A stretch of 64,000 nucleotides of DNA from Psychrobacter sp. Ps6 (GCF_022129235.1 NZ_JADQAI010000001.1:248001-312000), one strand, 5' to 3'; positions 9,301-19,295 are shown, counted from the stretch's first letter. Notes: generated by a model not told the origin, from the letters alone. Translations and numbers: made by a program.

Positions 9301-11844
9301 ATGAGTAGCACTGATACCTTAACGTCATCTCAAACCTCGACAAATGCACAGGTTTTGGATGCAACCACACACGCGAATATTCACGACAAGCTTGCTCGCG
9401 CGCTTGGCATTAAGACTGCTCAAGTCAATGCGTTTGTGAAGCTTTATGATGAAGGCGCAACGGTTCCTTTCATTGCGCGTTACCGCAAAGAAAAGACGCA
9501 AAACCTTGATGACGCGCAGCTGCGTGCTTTAGAAAAATCTCTCAATTATGAGCGTGACATGGCCACACGTCGCATCAAAATCACTGAGCTACTGAGCACA
9601 CAGGGCAATCTGACCGATGAGCTACAGACGCGTATCGATAACGCGACGTCTAAGCTTGAGCTTGAAGACATCTATCTGCCATATCGTCCGCGTCGTCGTT
9701 CACCGGCTGCCAAAGCACGTGCTGCTGGTCTTGACGCTGCCGCCCAAGCGGTCTTGATGCAAGAAGTTACCCCGACAGAGGCGCTGGCTGATTATCAAGT
9801 TCAATCAAGTATTACTGATGATAGTGGTAATGAGATCGACGTTGATTTTAGCGATATCGAAAAACAGCTCGCTGGTGTACAAGCCATTATCGTTGATGAG
9901 TGGACACAAGCATTGGGCTTGTTGGATAACTTACGCAATGGTTTTGCCAAAACTGCCAGTATCGTATCGAGCGTTGCGAGTGAAGAAAAGCGTGAAGTCG
10001 GCGAAAAGTTCAAAGACTATTTTGAGCATAGCGAAAGCCTTGCCCGTCTGCCTAACCACCGCCTATTAGCGATGTTACGTGGTCGTCAAGAAAATGTTTT
10101 GGGTCTAAAAATTGAAGGCGAGGACGCACCCTTTATCGAAAAAATCATCAGTCATTTCGACGTCGATGCCAAAGCGCCAGCAGCACGCCGTGAGTTTTTG
10201 GCAGAGGCAGCCAGCAGCTTATGGAAAGACAAATGGCGTCCGCATATCGAGCATCGCCTATTGACTGAAAAGCGTTTGGCCGCAGAAGCAGATGCGATCG
10301 ATGTATTCGCTAGCAATCTACAGCATTTGCTAATGTCTGCACCTGCAGGTCCTAAAGTGATCTTAGGTGTCGATCCTGGTATCCGTCATGGCGTAAAAAT
10401 GGCCATCGTCGATGCGCAAGGTCATGTCATGTCAGATAGTGAAGAAAAACCTGTTATTGCAACGGTTTATCCATTTGCACCTGACAACAAAATGACTGAA
10501 GCCAAAAAAGTCATCGATGAGCTATTAAGCACTTATAATGTTGATTTGGTAGCAATCGGTAATGGTACGGCAAGTCGCGAAACCGATGCGATGATCAAAG
10601 AGATTCTAGCCGCAAATGATGGTCTGAAAGCCAAAGCCGTTATCGTTAACGAGTCGGGCGCTTCTGTCTACTCTGCCAGTGAGCTTGCCAGTGATGAGCT
10701 TGCTAATCTAGATGTGTCTGTGCGCGGCGCGGTTTCTATCGCACGTCGCCTGCAAGATCCATTGTCAGAGCTCGTCAAAGTCGATCCAAAAGCCATTGGC
10801 GTCGGTCAATATCAGCACGATGTCAATCAAAACCAGCTCGCAGATAGCCTTGATAAAGTCACTCAAGACAGCGTAAACGCAGTTGGTGTTGATGTAAATA
10901 CGGCGAGCCCAGCTATCTTGGCTCATATCGCTGGTCTTAACCGCAACGTAGCGCAGCAAATTGTTACTTATCGCCGCGAGCACGGTGCATTTGATAGCCG
11001 AGAAGCGCTCAAGAATGTCCCACGCTTAGGCGCTAAGACATTTGAGCAAGCAGCAGGTTTCTTGCGTATTCATAATGGTAGCAATCCATTAGATGCAACC
11101 GGCGTGCATCCAGAGAGTTATGCCTTGGTTGATAACTTACTCGCACAAGCGGGGAAGCCTTTATCAGAAGTCATCGGTAACGATGGTGTACTGAATGCTA
11201 TCGATACGACTGCGCTGGCTGCTAACGATGATAATGTTAGCGTAAAAGCAATTATCGAAGAGCTTGCAAAACCTGCTCGTGATCCTCGTCCTGAGTTTAA
11301 AACGGCCAACTTCCGTGATGACGTCAATAGCATCAAAGATTTGAGCGAAGGTATGCAGCTTGAAGGGGTAGTCACTAACGTAACCGCGTTTGGCTGTTTC
11401 GTTGATGTGGGTGTCCATCAGGATGGTTTGGTCCATATCTCACAGATGGCCAATGACTTTGTCGCAGATCCTATGAACCGTGTCAAACCTGGCGATATCG
11501 TATCGGTTCGTGTTATTTCTATCGATGAAAAACGTGGTCGTATTGGATTTAGTATGAAGCCTGAGTCTGACAAACCTGTCCGTACGGCTGCTAAGTCTAC
11601 TACAACCAGTACAGATGATAAAAAAGTAAGCCGTCCACGCAGTAATCAGACGAATAGTGATCGTCCAAATAATAGCCGTCCCGCTGCTGATAAGCGTTCG
11701 TCTAAGCCACGCGGTAAACGTCAGGATAATACGAATAGTAACCGTAGCAAACCAATCAAAAACGATAAAGCGGAAGCACCTAGCAAAATGGGTACATTTG
11801 GCGCCTTATTACAAGAAGCTGGCGTGACTAAAACTAAGAAATAG
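9301..11844 (+). CDS. tex: Tex transcription accessory protein (S1 RNA-binding)
   Basis: 847-residue Tex-family protein. From the N-terminus: helical Tex_N region with VPFIARYRKEKTQNLDD, a YqgF-like RNase H-fold domain beginning VILGVDPGIRHG near residue 352, a helix-hairpin-helix stretch around VNTASPAILAHIAGL, and an S1 domain near residues 683-755 (GVVTNVTAFGCFVDVGVHQDG). After it comes a basic Ser/Asn/Arg/Lys-rich tail of about 90 residues that ends in the conserved MGTFGALLQEA. Tex affects transcription and RNA handling in several pathogens. Single gene with its own promoter and terminator. Confidence 0.95.
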   Translation: MSSTDTLTSSQTSTNAQVLDATTHANIHDKLARALGIKTAQVNAFVKLYDEGATVPFIARYRKEKTQNLDDAQLRALEKSLNYERDMATRRIKITELLSTQGNLTDELQTRIDNATSKLELEDIYLPYRPRRRSPAAKARAAGLDAAAQAVLMQEVTPTEALADYQVQSSITDDSGNEIDVDFSDIEKQLAGVQAIIVDEWTQALGLLDNLRNGFAKTASIVSSVASEEKREVGEKFKDYFEHSESLARLPNHRLLAMLRGRQENVLGLKIEGEDAPFIEKIISHFDVDAKAPAARREFLAEAASSLWKDKWRPHIEHRLLTEKRLAAEADAIDVFASNLQHLLMSAPAGPKVILGVDPGIRHGVKMAIVDAQGHVMSDSEEKPVIATVYPFAPDNKMTEAKKVIDELLSTYNVDLVAIGNGTASRETDAMIKEILAANDGLKAKAVIVNESGASVYSASELASDELANLDVSVRGAVSIARRLQDPLSELVKVDPKAIGVGQYQHDVNQNQLADSLDKVTQDSVNAVGVDVNTASPAILAHIAGLNRNVAQQIVTYRREHGAFDSREALKNVPRLGAKTFEQAAGFLRIHNGSNPLDATGVHPESYALVDNLLAQAGKPLSEVIGNDGVLNAIDTTALAANDDNVSVKAIIEELAKPARDPRPEFKTANFRDDVNSIKDLSEGMQLEGVVTNVTAFGCFVDVGVHQDGLVHISQMANDFVADPMNRVKPGDIVSVRVISIDEKRGRIGFSMKPESDKPVRTAAKSTTTSTDDKKVSRPRSNQTNSDRPNNSRPAADKRSSKPRGKRQDNTNSNRSKPIKNDKAEAPSKMGTFGALLQEAGVTKTKK

Positions 11845-11868
11845 CCAAAATTTATAGCCGTGTTCAAC

Positions 11869-11897
11869 AAAAAAGGCAGCCAATTGGCTGCCTTTTT
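11869..11897. terminator. Intrinsic terminator after tex
   Basis: Perfect 18-base palindrome GGCAGCCAATTGGCTGCC, flanked by six A and five T. It can also serve the convergent secreted-protein gene. Confidence 0.85.
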
Positions 11898-11959
11898 ATA
11901 TGTCACTCATTGATAGTAGTAAGCTATTAATCATACTACTCAATCAAGCGCTGTCATTA

Positions 11960-12448
11960 TTAACGAATGGTGAAACGACGGTTTTCGTTGAATTCAACTT
12001 GACCAGGCTGAGTGGCTAAAAGCTCACCACGACGGTCTTTTTTCTTTTCTTGTAAGGTAATCTCGACTGGTTTTTTACGCATGTCAGCAGGTGTCACTTG
12101 GCTACTTTGAACATCATTTGTCATCTGTGCGCGGCGCATCATAGCGGCACGTGTTTGAGCGTCAGACATTTCGTTCTCTGCTGTAACGGTCATGTCTTCG
12201 TCCATGTTACCTTCTTCAGAATCCATATCGTCATTCATCGTGTCCATGTTGTTATCATCAACAACACCCGGCTGGGTAGCGAGAAGCTCACCATCAGGGC
12301 CTTCTATTTCAGCTTGCAAGGTATTGTCCACAGGCATGGTACGCATATCTGCTGGCATAATGTCACTAGTGTTGACAGGTGCAGCTATTGCTGCCGCTGG
12401 TAAGACAAGTGTCGCGCCCAATACTAACGGTAAAATATTCTTTTTCAT
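11960..12448 (-). CDS. Secreted protein of unknown function with an internal duplication
   Basis: About 162 residues. I do not recognise a family. The start at 12448 gives a signal peptide (MKKN, hydrophobic stretch, AIAA) and is preferred over an upstream in-frame start. The mature part contains two related units: one with PADMRTMPVDNTLQ and GELLATQPGVV, the second with PADMRKKPVEITLQ and GELLATQPGQV. They are separated by a Met/Asp/Glu-rich acidic linker. Probably periplasmic or exported. Confidence 0.7.
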   Translation of the reverse strand: MKKNILPLVLGATLVLPAAAIAAPVNTSDIMPADMRTMPVDNTLQAEIEGPDGELLATQPGVVDDNNMDTMNDDMDSEEGNMDEDMTVTAENEMSDAQTRAAMMRRAQMTNDVQSSQVTPADMRKKPVEITLQEKKKDRRGELLATQPGQVEFNENRRFTIR

Positions 12449-13200
12449 TATAAAACTCCAAATTTGATAAATTAACAATGTTTAAAAACGGCTGCCTCTG
12501 TTTTAATATAGCTAATTTTGAATGTGATTGGTTTAAAATATAGTCAATTAAAAACAGCCAGATTTTGGTTTGACCTTACTATAATTTATAAAAACAAAGT
12601 ACCAGTTATATAGCTGATATTTCAGTAGTAAACTCATTAAGGTTCTAACAGCTTGGTATATTCTTGTGACGTTGTGAAACCAATAAGCCTACATATTATT
12701 TAACAATTGAAGTAAGCATTCGGATTTTTTATTCAACAATGATATATTTACCAGTATCTGTCTCAATAGTAGGCTGCTGAGAATCTATATCTGGCACACG
12801 AACTACTGGAAAATTTTGAATAATATCAATTCGATCAATAATATTTTTTAGAGAAATATTTTTATTGGATGATGCTTTTCGAAGTGAACTTTGATTAAAA
12901 ACTTTAAATGAATATTCTCTATGATAACCAAACCGTAATGTGTTTTATCCTAGCGTACTGGTGAGAATATGGCTGTGACATTAAGCTAGGAATGTGTAGC
13001 ATAATGTATTGAAAAATCGAAAAGCTGCAACATTGATTACCGAAAAAGTACGCTATTAGTATTCGCTAACATGACAGATGATTGATATAAAATTTGCGTA
13101 TTAGAAAACCGCACCTTGTTATCAAGATACGGTCATAAAAATTATCAGTATTAATATATTGCTATTTAAGCATTTCACTATTTAATCATTGTGAGCTCGG
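12449..13200. other. Intergenic region with a decayed ORF end
   Basis: About 750 A+T-rich bases. The only coding-like signal is a 72-codon open stretch on the minus strand (12729-12944) that lacks a proper start; the rest shows nothing recognisable. Confidence 0.55.
12729..12944 (-). pseudogene. Probable C-terminal remnant of an unidentified protein
   Basis: The minus-strand frame is open for 71 sense codons, has no ATG, begins immediately after an in-frame stop at 12945-12947 and ends in TAA. The translation has protein-like composition (for example FGYHREYSFKVFNQSS near its beginning and ETDTGKYIIVE at its end), unlike the random translations around it. It reads like the tail of a longer gene whose 5' part is lost. 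The family is unknown to me. Confidence 0.4.
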
Positions 13201-14487
13201 TTAACCCTCAATAACCTCAAAGCTTAAGCCTGAATGTTCTTCTAAACGGGCTATGAGCTTATCACCCATCGCAGAGGCAGGCGTCCAGAATCCGCCGCCA
13301 ACGTCTTCTTTACTGACATCTTGCGCTAGACATAATGCTGCCTGCGCGAGCATACGAGAAGTGCTGCCGTAACCAGGATCTTTATCGCCGGTAACTTTGA
13401 CCGTGATGGTATCGTTTTTAGCTGTCTGACCGAAATGGCGAATATCAAAGTAGCCATTTTCCTGCTCATCCTTAGAAGGGCCTGTGCCTGCTTTAGGCAG
13501 AACATGCTTGGACAATAACTCACGGCTTGGTTTAATCATCATAGCAGTGGCAAATGCTAGTAGACCCGCGCTCATCGCATAGCTTGATAACTTACCTTTG
13601 ACACCATCTTTCATCCACATAGCTTCGTCATATTTAAAATCGCGGCCGTATTCATAACTGAGTAGCTGGTTACTGCGATGGACAATACGTGTGTTGATAC
13701 TCGCCATTACAAAAGGTGCCAACCAACGTTTATGGGTGCTGTCGTATTCTGGTTTGCTGACATTGTCTTGACGGATATTGGGCACATCTGTGTCATCGTT
13801 TAGCAGATAAGGGTTAGCCACTTGCTTACGGCGAGCTTTATCTTCACCAGCCTCTTCAAATATAGTAGCCATCGAAGCAATCGTACCACCAGATATGCCG
13901 CCTTTTGCCGCTTTTACTCGCATGTGAATCACATTACAAGCTTCTCCGAACTTCTCTTCTGCTCTGGTCTGCGTAAAGTACACGCCCAAATCTGATGGGA
14001 TAGAATCAAAGCCGCAAGAGTTGACAATCCGTGCGCCGCTTTGCTTGGCAGTATCTTGATATTTGTCCATCATGTCTTTGATAAAGATCGCTTCACCAGT
14101 AAGATCGACGTAATCCGTACCATTTTCAGCGCAAGATTTGATAAGAGGCTCGCCATATTTGAGGTAAGGGCCGACGGTCGAGATGATGACTTGTGTCTGT
14201 TTGGTCATCTCATCAAGGCTTGCAGAGTCTTTACTATTGGCAATGATAATATCTACTTTGCTCTCAAGTTTCGACTGTAGCTCATTGAGTTTTTCTTCAT
14301 CGCGCCCTGCAATTGCCCAAGTGACGTTAGAGCCATCTTTATCTTTAGCATTGGATAAAAAATTGGTTAAATAGTGAGCGGTTATTTGTCCGACAAAGCT
14401 TGTTGCGCCATATAAGATGACGGCATAAGGGCGATTGTCGCTACTATCTTGTTGCGTGGGTTTTGCGGTATCCGTCTCGGTACTCAT
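13201..14487 (-). CDS. Saccharopine dehydrogenase-like / trans-acting enoyl reductase family protein
   Basis: The 428-residue protein opens with a dinucleotide-binding motif (VILYGATSFVGQI) after a hydrophilic leader. It continues with WAIAGRDEEKL, VISTVGPYLKYG and VNSCGFDSIPSDLG, which are hallmarks of the saccharopine dehydrogenase NADP-binding family, including mycobacterial trans-acting enoyl reductases. The second half holds GGISGGTIASM and a short hydrophobic stretch around LSSYAMSAGLLAFATAMM. Substrate unknown; homologues are often linked to lipid metabolism. It stands alone, with long gaps on both sides. Confidence 0.82.
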   Translation of the reverse strand: MSTETDTAKPTQQDSSDNRPYAVILYGATSFVGQITAHYLTNFLSNAKDKDGSNVTWAIAGRDEEKLNELQSKLESKVDIIIANSKDSASLDEMTKQTQVIISTVGPYLKYGEPLIKSCAENGTDYVDLTGEAIFIKDMMDKYQDTAKQSGARIVNSCGFDSIPSDLGVYFTQTRAEEKFGEACNVIHMRVKAAKGGISGGTIASMATIFEEAGEDKARRKQVANPYLLNDDTDVPNIRQDNVSKPEYDSTHKRWLAPFVMASINTRIVHRSNQLLSYEYGRDFKYDEAMWMKDGVKGKLSSYAMSAGLLAFATAMMIKPSRELLSKHVLPKAGTGPSKDEQENGYFDIRHFGQTAKNDTITVKVTGDKDPGYGSTSRMLAQAALCLAQDVSKEDVGGGFWTPASAMGDKLIARLEEHSGLSFEVIEG

Positions 14488-14900
14488 AAGTATTGTCCTT
14501 AATAGATTGGATGATAATGTGATTTTAAACTATAAACCAAGTGGTCTAAATAAGTTAGAAGTTTATGGGGTCGCTATAGTTTTCATTGCCAAATCGCTTT
14601 TTTAGAAATTTTTGATGTTATTTATATGCAACTATAAGGTAATCAATAATTTAGCAAATAAGGTGCTCTTCATCCTAAATAATAGGTTTATAGAGACAAG
14701 AAAAAATAAAAGGTATTAACACTTGCTACAAACTTTACATAATCTACTGACATCATTACTAAAATGCACGTTCTTTAAAGAGAAATATTGCTAATCTATG
14801 TTTGTAAGCAGATATGACTGGTATTAAAAAAACAAAAAGTCAAATCAATACTATATAAAGTTTACTATCTGATTTTTAAAAATTATTTGAGGAGAATATT
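14488..14900. other. Intergenic region upstream of the DUF1328 gene
   Basis: About 410 A+T-rich bases between divergent genes. I see no ORF or RNA signature; it should carry promoters for both neighbours. Confidence 0.5.
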
Positions 14901-15056
14901 ATGTTTCGTTGGGCTATTATTTTTGCAGTAATCGCACTGTTAGCAAGTTTATTAGGATTTGGCGGCGTCGCAGGATTGTCTGCTAATCTTGCATATATTT
15001 TCTTGGCAGTCGCTGTCATTTTATTTATTGTGGCATTTGTCAGTCGCAAAATGTAA
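14901..15056 (+). CDS. Small DUF1328-family membrane protein (YtjA-like)
   Basis: A 51-residue ORF starting with ATG 4 bases after a very good ribosome binding site (GAGGAGA at 14889-14895 region). It has two hydrophobic segments (about residues 5-25 and 30-46) separated by [14 protein letters not shown], ending in SRKM. The pattern MFRWAIIF...GFGGVAG...[11 protein letters not shown] is that of DUF1328 (YtjA), small inner-membrane proteins of unknown role, often stress-induced. Followed by its own terminator. Confidence 0.9.
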   Translation: MFRWAIIFAVIALLASLLGFGGVAGLSANLAYIFLAVAVILFIVAFVSRKM

Positions 15057-15087
15057 ACACAGCTTATTACTATAAAAAATCCAGTAT

Positions 15088-15116
15088 AAAAAAAGACCCT
15101 CAATTGAGGGTCTTTT
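15088..15116. terminator. Intrinsic terminator
   Basis: Perfect palindrome GACCCTCAATTGAGGGTC flanked by seven A and five T, between the convergent DUF1328 and pterin dehydratase genes. Confidence 0.85.
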
Positions 15117-15164
15117 TATGTTCTACTAAAGCACTTCAGTTACTTATTTAACATAAGGATAAGG

Positions 15165-15458
15165 CTATAGACGTTTGGGCTGAACGATATGCTCCATGCG
15201 TTTTGCAAGGCGAATGTCCAAACTAGAGATACCACCCGTATCCTGATTGGTCAGGCGTACCTCGACTATATTGTATATATTACGCCATTCCGGGTGATGT
15301 TCGAGTGCTTCAGCATGAAATGCCGCTTGGTTCATAAAACTCATGGCTTCAATAAAGTCACTGAAGTGATAGGTCTTGACGATACTATTACCATCGCGCT
15401 GCCAACCAGCAAGCTCTTCTAACTGTAGATTGATTTGTTTGTCAGATAAACTACTCAT
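15165..15458 (-). CDS. phhB: Pterin-4a-carbinolamine dehydratase
   Basis: 97-residue dehydratase that recycles 4a-hydroxytetrahydrobiopterin after aromatic amino acid hydroxylation. The diagnostic motif [17 protein letters not shown] is complete, including the paired His and the Pro-Glu-Trp, followed by [13 protein letters not shown]. Length is typical. No phenylalanine hydroxylase gene (phhA) is in the window, so the partner reaction is not shown by context. Confidence 0.95.
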   Translation of the reverse strand: MSSLSDKQINLQLEELAGWQRDGNSIVKTYHFSDFIEAMSFMNQAAFHAEALEHHPEWRNIYNIVEVRLTNQDTGGISSLDIRLAKRMEHIVQPKRL

Positions 15459-15586
15459 ATTAATAACCTTTATTGTTATATGGATTGGTTTATTAAAAGT
15501 TATATTGGGATCGGTCTCCTAATCTAAAATAGGTTGCTAAAATTATTATTGCACACAGTCTTTTATCGTTAAGGAGTAGCAGTAAG

Positions 15587-15880
15587 CTAGATAAGGTCTT
15601 GGTACTCAGGATGTTTGTTGATATATGAGGCGACAAATGAGCATTGCGGCACAACCTTTTTGTCATGTTCACGGGCATAATCTAGCGCATGCTTAACTAG
15701 TGCTGAACCGACACCTTGCCCGCCTAATTGTTGCGGGACGATCGTGTGGTCATAGACGAGCGTGTCATCACGGTCTTGATAGCTAATGTAGCCAGTTTGA
15801 CCATCAATAGTCGTCTCAAAACGATTTGCTACTTGGCTATGAGCAATATCTAAGTTTGGTTTGGTCGTTTGGTTGCTCAT
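15587..15880 (-). CDS. Small GNAT-type N-acetyltransferase (YidJ/Gcn5-like)
   Basis: 97-residue protein of the minimal acetyltransferase group (COG2388). The sequence TGYISYQDRDDTLVYDHTIVP leads into the acetyl-CoA loop LGGQGVGSALVKHAL and ends with VVPQCSFVASYINKHPEY, the Cys-containing motif of this subfamily. The acceptor substrate is unknown. Lies 130 bases upstream of the pterin dehydratase gene on the same strand. Confidence 0.9.
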   Translation of the reverse strand: MSNQTTKPNLDIAHSQVANRFETTIDGQTGYISYQDRDDTLVYDHTIVPQQLGGQGVGSALVKHALDYAREHDKKVVPQCSFVASYINKHPEYQDLI

Positions 15881-16135
15881 TGAACAACTCCATTTATTAT
15901 TATCGAATTTTTATAGTGAACTGAGGTTATTTAACAGGCGCTAAAACCATTATGCGTGCTAATAATTCTAGCCATATATTTATCAAACACTTGTTGTTAT
16001 TTTAGTATGACGCATTACCGCTTAACAATCTAGATGCTTACCACAATAGTAGACATGACAGCGGCTGTGTACATAGTTTTAGCGTTAACCAGTCTGCGTA
16101 AGAATGAGGTATTTCTAAAATACCATTTTGGCACA

Positions 16136-17491
16136 TTACCATGCATAGGATAAGGCTTGGCGGACAACTGGTGGTAAAAACCGACCAAGGCCACCTTTGA
16201 CCGCTGGTTTAGTCTCATGCTCGATACTAGTATCTGACATCGACTCATTATATGCATACCATTCTTGTTCGCTAGGTTTGCTAAAGTGGTGGATACGTCC
16301 TATTACTTGTCGCAGCTGTGTGCTAAAACGTCCAGTGTTGTAGGTCAGATTGTATTTGTGGCAGATGGCTTTTACCTGCGGAGCAATACTGGCATAGTGG
16401 CTGGCTGGCATATCAGGAAAGATATGGTGCTCAATCTGATGCGATAAATTGCCAGTCAAAATGTGAAACCACTTATTCCCTTTGATATTGCTAGAACCCA
16501 AAATCTGACGCACGTACCAGTCGCCTTTGCTCTCATCAGCATCGAGATGGGTATAGATATGTGCTTGCTCAGTGAAATGACCACAGAAAATCACCGCCCA
16601 CGTCCACAGATTACGAACCGTATTGGCCGTCATATTGCCACTCAGTGTGCTTAGGGCACTACGACGGCCTAGTGTCATTGCTACTATGGCGGGTAAGGCT
16701 ATATAGTCTTTACCGACTTGGCGGCCAATTTTGGCAAAGAGTGCGCGAGACTTTTGCTGCATGATTTTATGCAAGTCAGGGGAGTCGGCGTATTCATCGA
16801 CACTAATCTGAATATCATGAAAGGCAACCGCCCACTCAAACCCAAAGGCCAATACCGCTGTACTAAACATATTGTAGCGATCTTCTGGCGTCCAAGGCTG
16901 CTCATCGGTCACCCGAATTAAGTGATAGCCGACATCATGGTCACGCCCAACAATATTGGTAAACGTATGGTGTAAATAGTTATGCGAGTGTTGCCACAAT
17001 GGCGCAGGGCAAACAATATCCCAATCAAACTTCTGACTGTTCAGATGCGGGTGCTGCATCCAGTCATACTGACCATGCATGACATTATGCCCAAGCTCCA
17101 TATTGTTGAGTATTTTGCTAAAGCTAAGCATTGACGTACCCAATAGCCAAGTACCTATCTGCGAGCGGCGTGATGACAGGCGTCCTGCGGCGGCCAGTAA
17201 ACCACGGGCGACAAGCTCACTATAGACCACAGTCGCATAAATCCGCTGAATGTATTTGGCGTCATCGCTACCTAATGAGTCCATTACACCTTTATATAGC
17301 GCATTTAATTCTACTGCCAAGACATCACTTTGTGCTTTTGTTAATGGTGCATGGGCCACTGTTGGATAGCGATTTTGCTGTGATGATAGGGTTGGCTGCT
17401 CGCTATCATTTTTTGCCAACGGTGCATCGGACACTGGCGTCAAGATAGGTACGGCAGAATGTGCTGTATCAATAGGTGGTAATAAGCGCAT
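16136..17491 (-). CDS. Membrane fatty acid desaturase
   Basis: About 451 residues with the three histidine boxes of integral membrane desaturases: HNVMH, HNYLHH and HQIEHH, binding the di-iron centre. The last box has the QxxHH form of acyl-lipid/linoleoyl-CoA type enzymes. Four hydrophobic segments are recognisable. I chose the ATG at 17491 because AAGGAT lies 6 bases upstream; an in-frame GTG at 17530 is less likely. The gene follows a ferredoxin-type reductase gene on the same strand, which probably supplies its electrons, like the DesB/DesC pair of pseudomonads. Expected role: unsaturation of membrane lipids in the cold. Confidence 0.9.
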   Translation of the reverse strand: MRLLPPIDTAHSAVPILTPVSDAPLAKNDSEQPTLSSQQNRYPTVAHAPLTKAQSDVLAVELNALYKGVMDSLGSDDAKYIQRIYATVVYSELVARGLLAAAGRLSSRRSQIGTWLLGTSMLSFSKILNNMELGHNVMHGQYDWMQHPHLNSQKFDWDIVCPAPLWQHSHNYLHHTFTNIVGRDHDVGYHLIRVTDEQPWTPEDRYNMFSTAVLAFGFEWAVAFHDIQISVDEYADSPDLHKIMQQKSRALFAKIGRQVGKDYIALPAIVAMTLGRRSALSTLSGNMTANTVRNLWTWAVIFCGHFTEQAHIYTHLDADESKGDWYVRQILGSSNIKGNKWFHILTGNLSHQIEHHIFPDMPASHYASIAPQVKAICHKYNLTYNTGRFSTQLRQVIGRIHHFSKPSEQEWYAYNESMSDTSIEHETKPAVKGGLGRFLPPVVRQALSYAW

Positions 17492-17652
17492 ATATAAATC
17501 CTTAACCGAAACGGCACGAATAAACAGCACTGGGTTCGGTTTTATGAGTCATCTGAGTTTTAGCATACAATATGAGTTAACATCAGTCTATTTTTTAGTT
17601 TTAAGAGGTCGATAGTCAGGGGTTAGTGGTCGTATTTTTTATTTCAGCAGGG

Positions 17653-18861
17653 CTAGATGTCTAACACCACGTCTGTCATAGCGATATTGATGCACGTTTG
17701 GATAGACTCGTAACCATCACTACTTATCTTGCCAGTTTGGATGTTTTTGACTACGCCGCTCATTTTATTGCAGCGGCACAACTGGCAAATTCCTTGCCTA
17801 CAACCATAGGCCAGACGTATACTTGCATTTTCGGCAGCAACGAGTAATGTCGTGTCGCTATCGAACTGCCGTTGCCGTGATCGTAAATACACCGTATGCG
17901 ACTCTGTCTGTAGTGCATTATCTAATAACTGATTACCGTCGCCATCAAAATCAGTCAATGCATTACCGAAATTTTCTACGATAATGTTGTCACGTAGCTG
18001 GATGTTTTGTAGCACGCTAATCTCGTTTACTGCTTTATATAAGCCAGCTGATAATGCTTGTGAACCGCAGGCAAATATCTGCGTATCTGCCAGAGGTAGA
18101 TTAAGTGATAACAGACCCTCTGCACTTAAGTATCGTTCGTCAGCCAAATAAGTCGTAGGGTTATCAGTATGGATGAAATGATAGCTGAAGGTTGGATGAA
18201 TATCGCTCAGCTGTTGCCACTGATGCTGAAGCTGGGGAAGTTCTGTTCGATTATAATGTAGCAACGCCACCTGATGTCCGTTTGCAAGTGCTTGCGTAAT
18301 AAGTCCTAGCATAGGCGTGATACCGCTACCGCCAGCGACAAATAATAAAGGGTTCAGTTTTTGATTATCTGGCCCTCTATGATCTAAACTTGTCTTTGCC
18401 TGTGCCAAAGTAAAATCACCCAGTGGCATACTGGTATCAACGATGCTAAATAGTGGCAGTTGCTTGGTGAGGTAATTAGACACCAATCCTTGCGGTTTGA
18501 TCGCGATAGTAACCGCGTGACGTTTGCTTTTTGCGGTCTCAGTAATGACGGCATCATCTTGCCACCATAGTGGTTGATTCGCCAATCCTACGATTGAATA
18601 GCTGCGCTGATGATAAACTCCATCGATAAAAACACGTAAGTCAAGATATTGACCGCCTTTCCAATCATCTGTCCCTTTAAATATCTGCTGCCTAAACGCT
18701 TGATTGGTCTCAAATTGCAGTGCGATTAAATCATCACTCATCTCGTATCGAGCGAGAAGGCGTAGCTTGGGCGTCGTCAAAGACCAAAACGGATGTAAGC
18801 GCGATCCGATAAAATCGACAAATGCACGTTGAACTATTTCAGGGCGATAGCCGTTGGCCAT
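17653..18861 (-). CDS. Flavin/2Fe-2S oxidoreductase, probable electron donor of the desaturase
   Basis: 402-residue reductase with an FAD domain (RSYSI motif in QRSYSIVG), an NAD(P)H-binding domain (LLFVAGGSGITPMLGLI) and a C-terminal plant-type 2Fe-2S ferredoxin domain. The cluster ligands are visible as C-x4-C-x2-C in YGCRQGICQLC plus a distal Cys in QTCIN. This domain order matches the reductases found next to desaturases in Acinetobacter and Pseudomonas. It is the upstream gene of the pair, 160 bases before the desaturase ATG. Confidence 0.9.
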   Translation of the reverse strand: MANGYRPEIVQRAFVDFIGSRLHPFWSLTTPKLRLLARYEMSDDLIALQFETNQAFRQQIFKGTDDWKGGQYLDLRVFIDGVYHQRSYSIVGLANQPLWWQDDAVITETAKSKRHAVTIAIKPQGLVSNYLTKQLPLFSIVDTSMPLGDFTLAQAKTSLDHRGPDNQKLNPLLFVAGGSGITPMLGLITQALANGHQVALLHYNRTELPQLQHQWQQLSDIHPTFSYHFIHTDNPTTYLADERYLSAEGLLSLNLPLADTQIFACGSQALSAGLYKAVNEISVLQNIQLRDNIIVENFGNALTDFDGDGNQLLDNALQTESHTVYLRSRQRQFDSDTTLLVAAENASIRLAYGCRQGICQLCRCNKMSGVVKNIQTGKISSDGYESIQTCINIAMTDVVLDI

Positions 18862-19295
18862 ATCATCAGTACCTGTATAAATATTATATAAAAAATATAT
18901 GAGAAATAATGACTCAGCTTATAGCTAGTCTCATTGATAAGATATGAAACCATCCTTTTTTGCGCTGTTAAGCTACTCTAACATGCTAACGGTTATTGAT
19001 TAAATTTGCGAAAGTTTTGATGCTGTTTTTTGTGGTTTTTATAAAACAGCAATGAATCAGAATGTTAAACTTGTTATTTCAACAAAATATTTGTGACCGC
19101 TTTTATCCAAAAACGGCAATGCTGTATGACAAAACTCGCAAAACAAGGGGTAAAACAACCTGTTAGCTTGCAGGGTATGCGCCACAATGCGATAATGAAC
19201 GATAATTTGTAACCCTGATTTTGAGGTACGGCACGCTTGGCATCATCGCTGAGTGGCATTTGCTGTTCTCTTCTATGCAGTCTATCGGAGTGTTA
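18862..19295. other. Intergenic region upstream of ettA
   Basis: About 430 bases between divergent genes, with no credible ORF. The last bases carry GGAG (19287-19290), five bases before the ettA ATG, which decides that start over an upstream in-frame ATG at 19221. Confidence 0.5.

Noticed and set aside
19221-19295. 25-residue N-terminal extension of EttA
   Set aside because: EttA proteins start MAQYIY, and GGAG sits five bases before the ATG at 19296.
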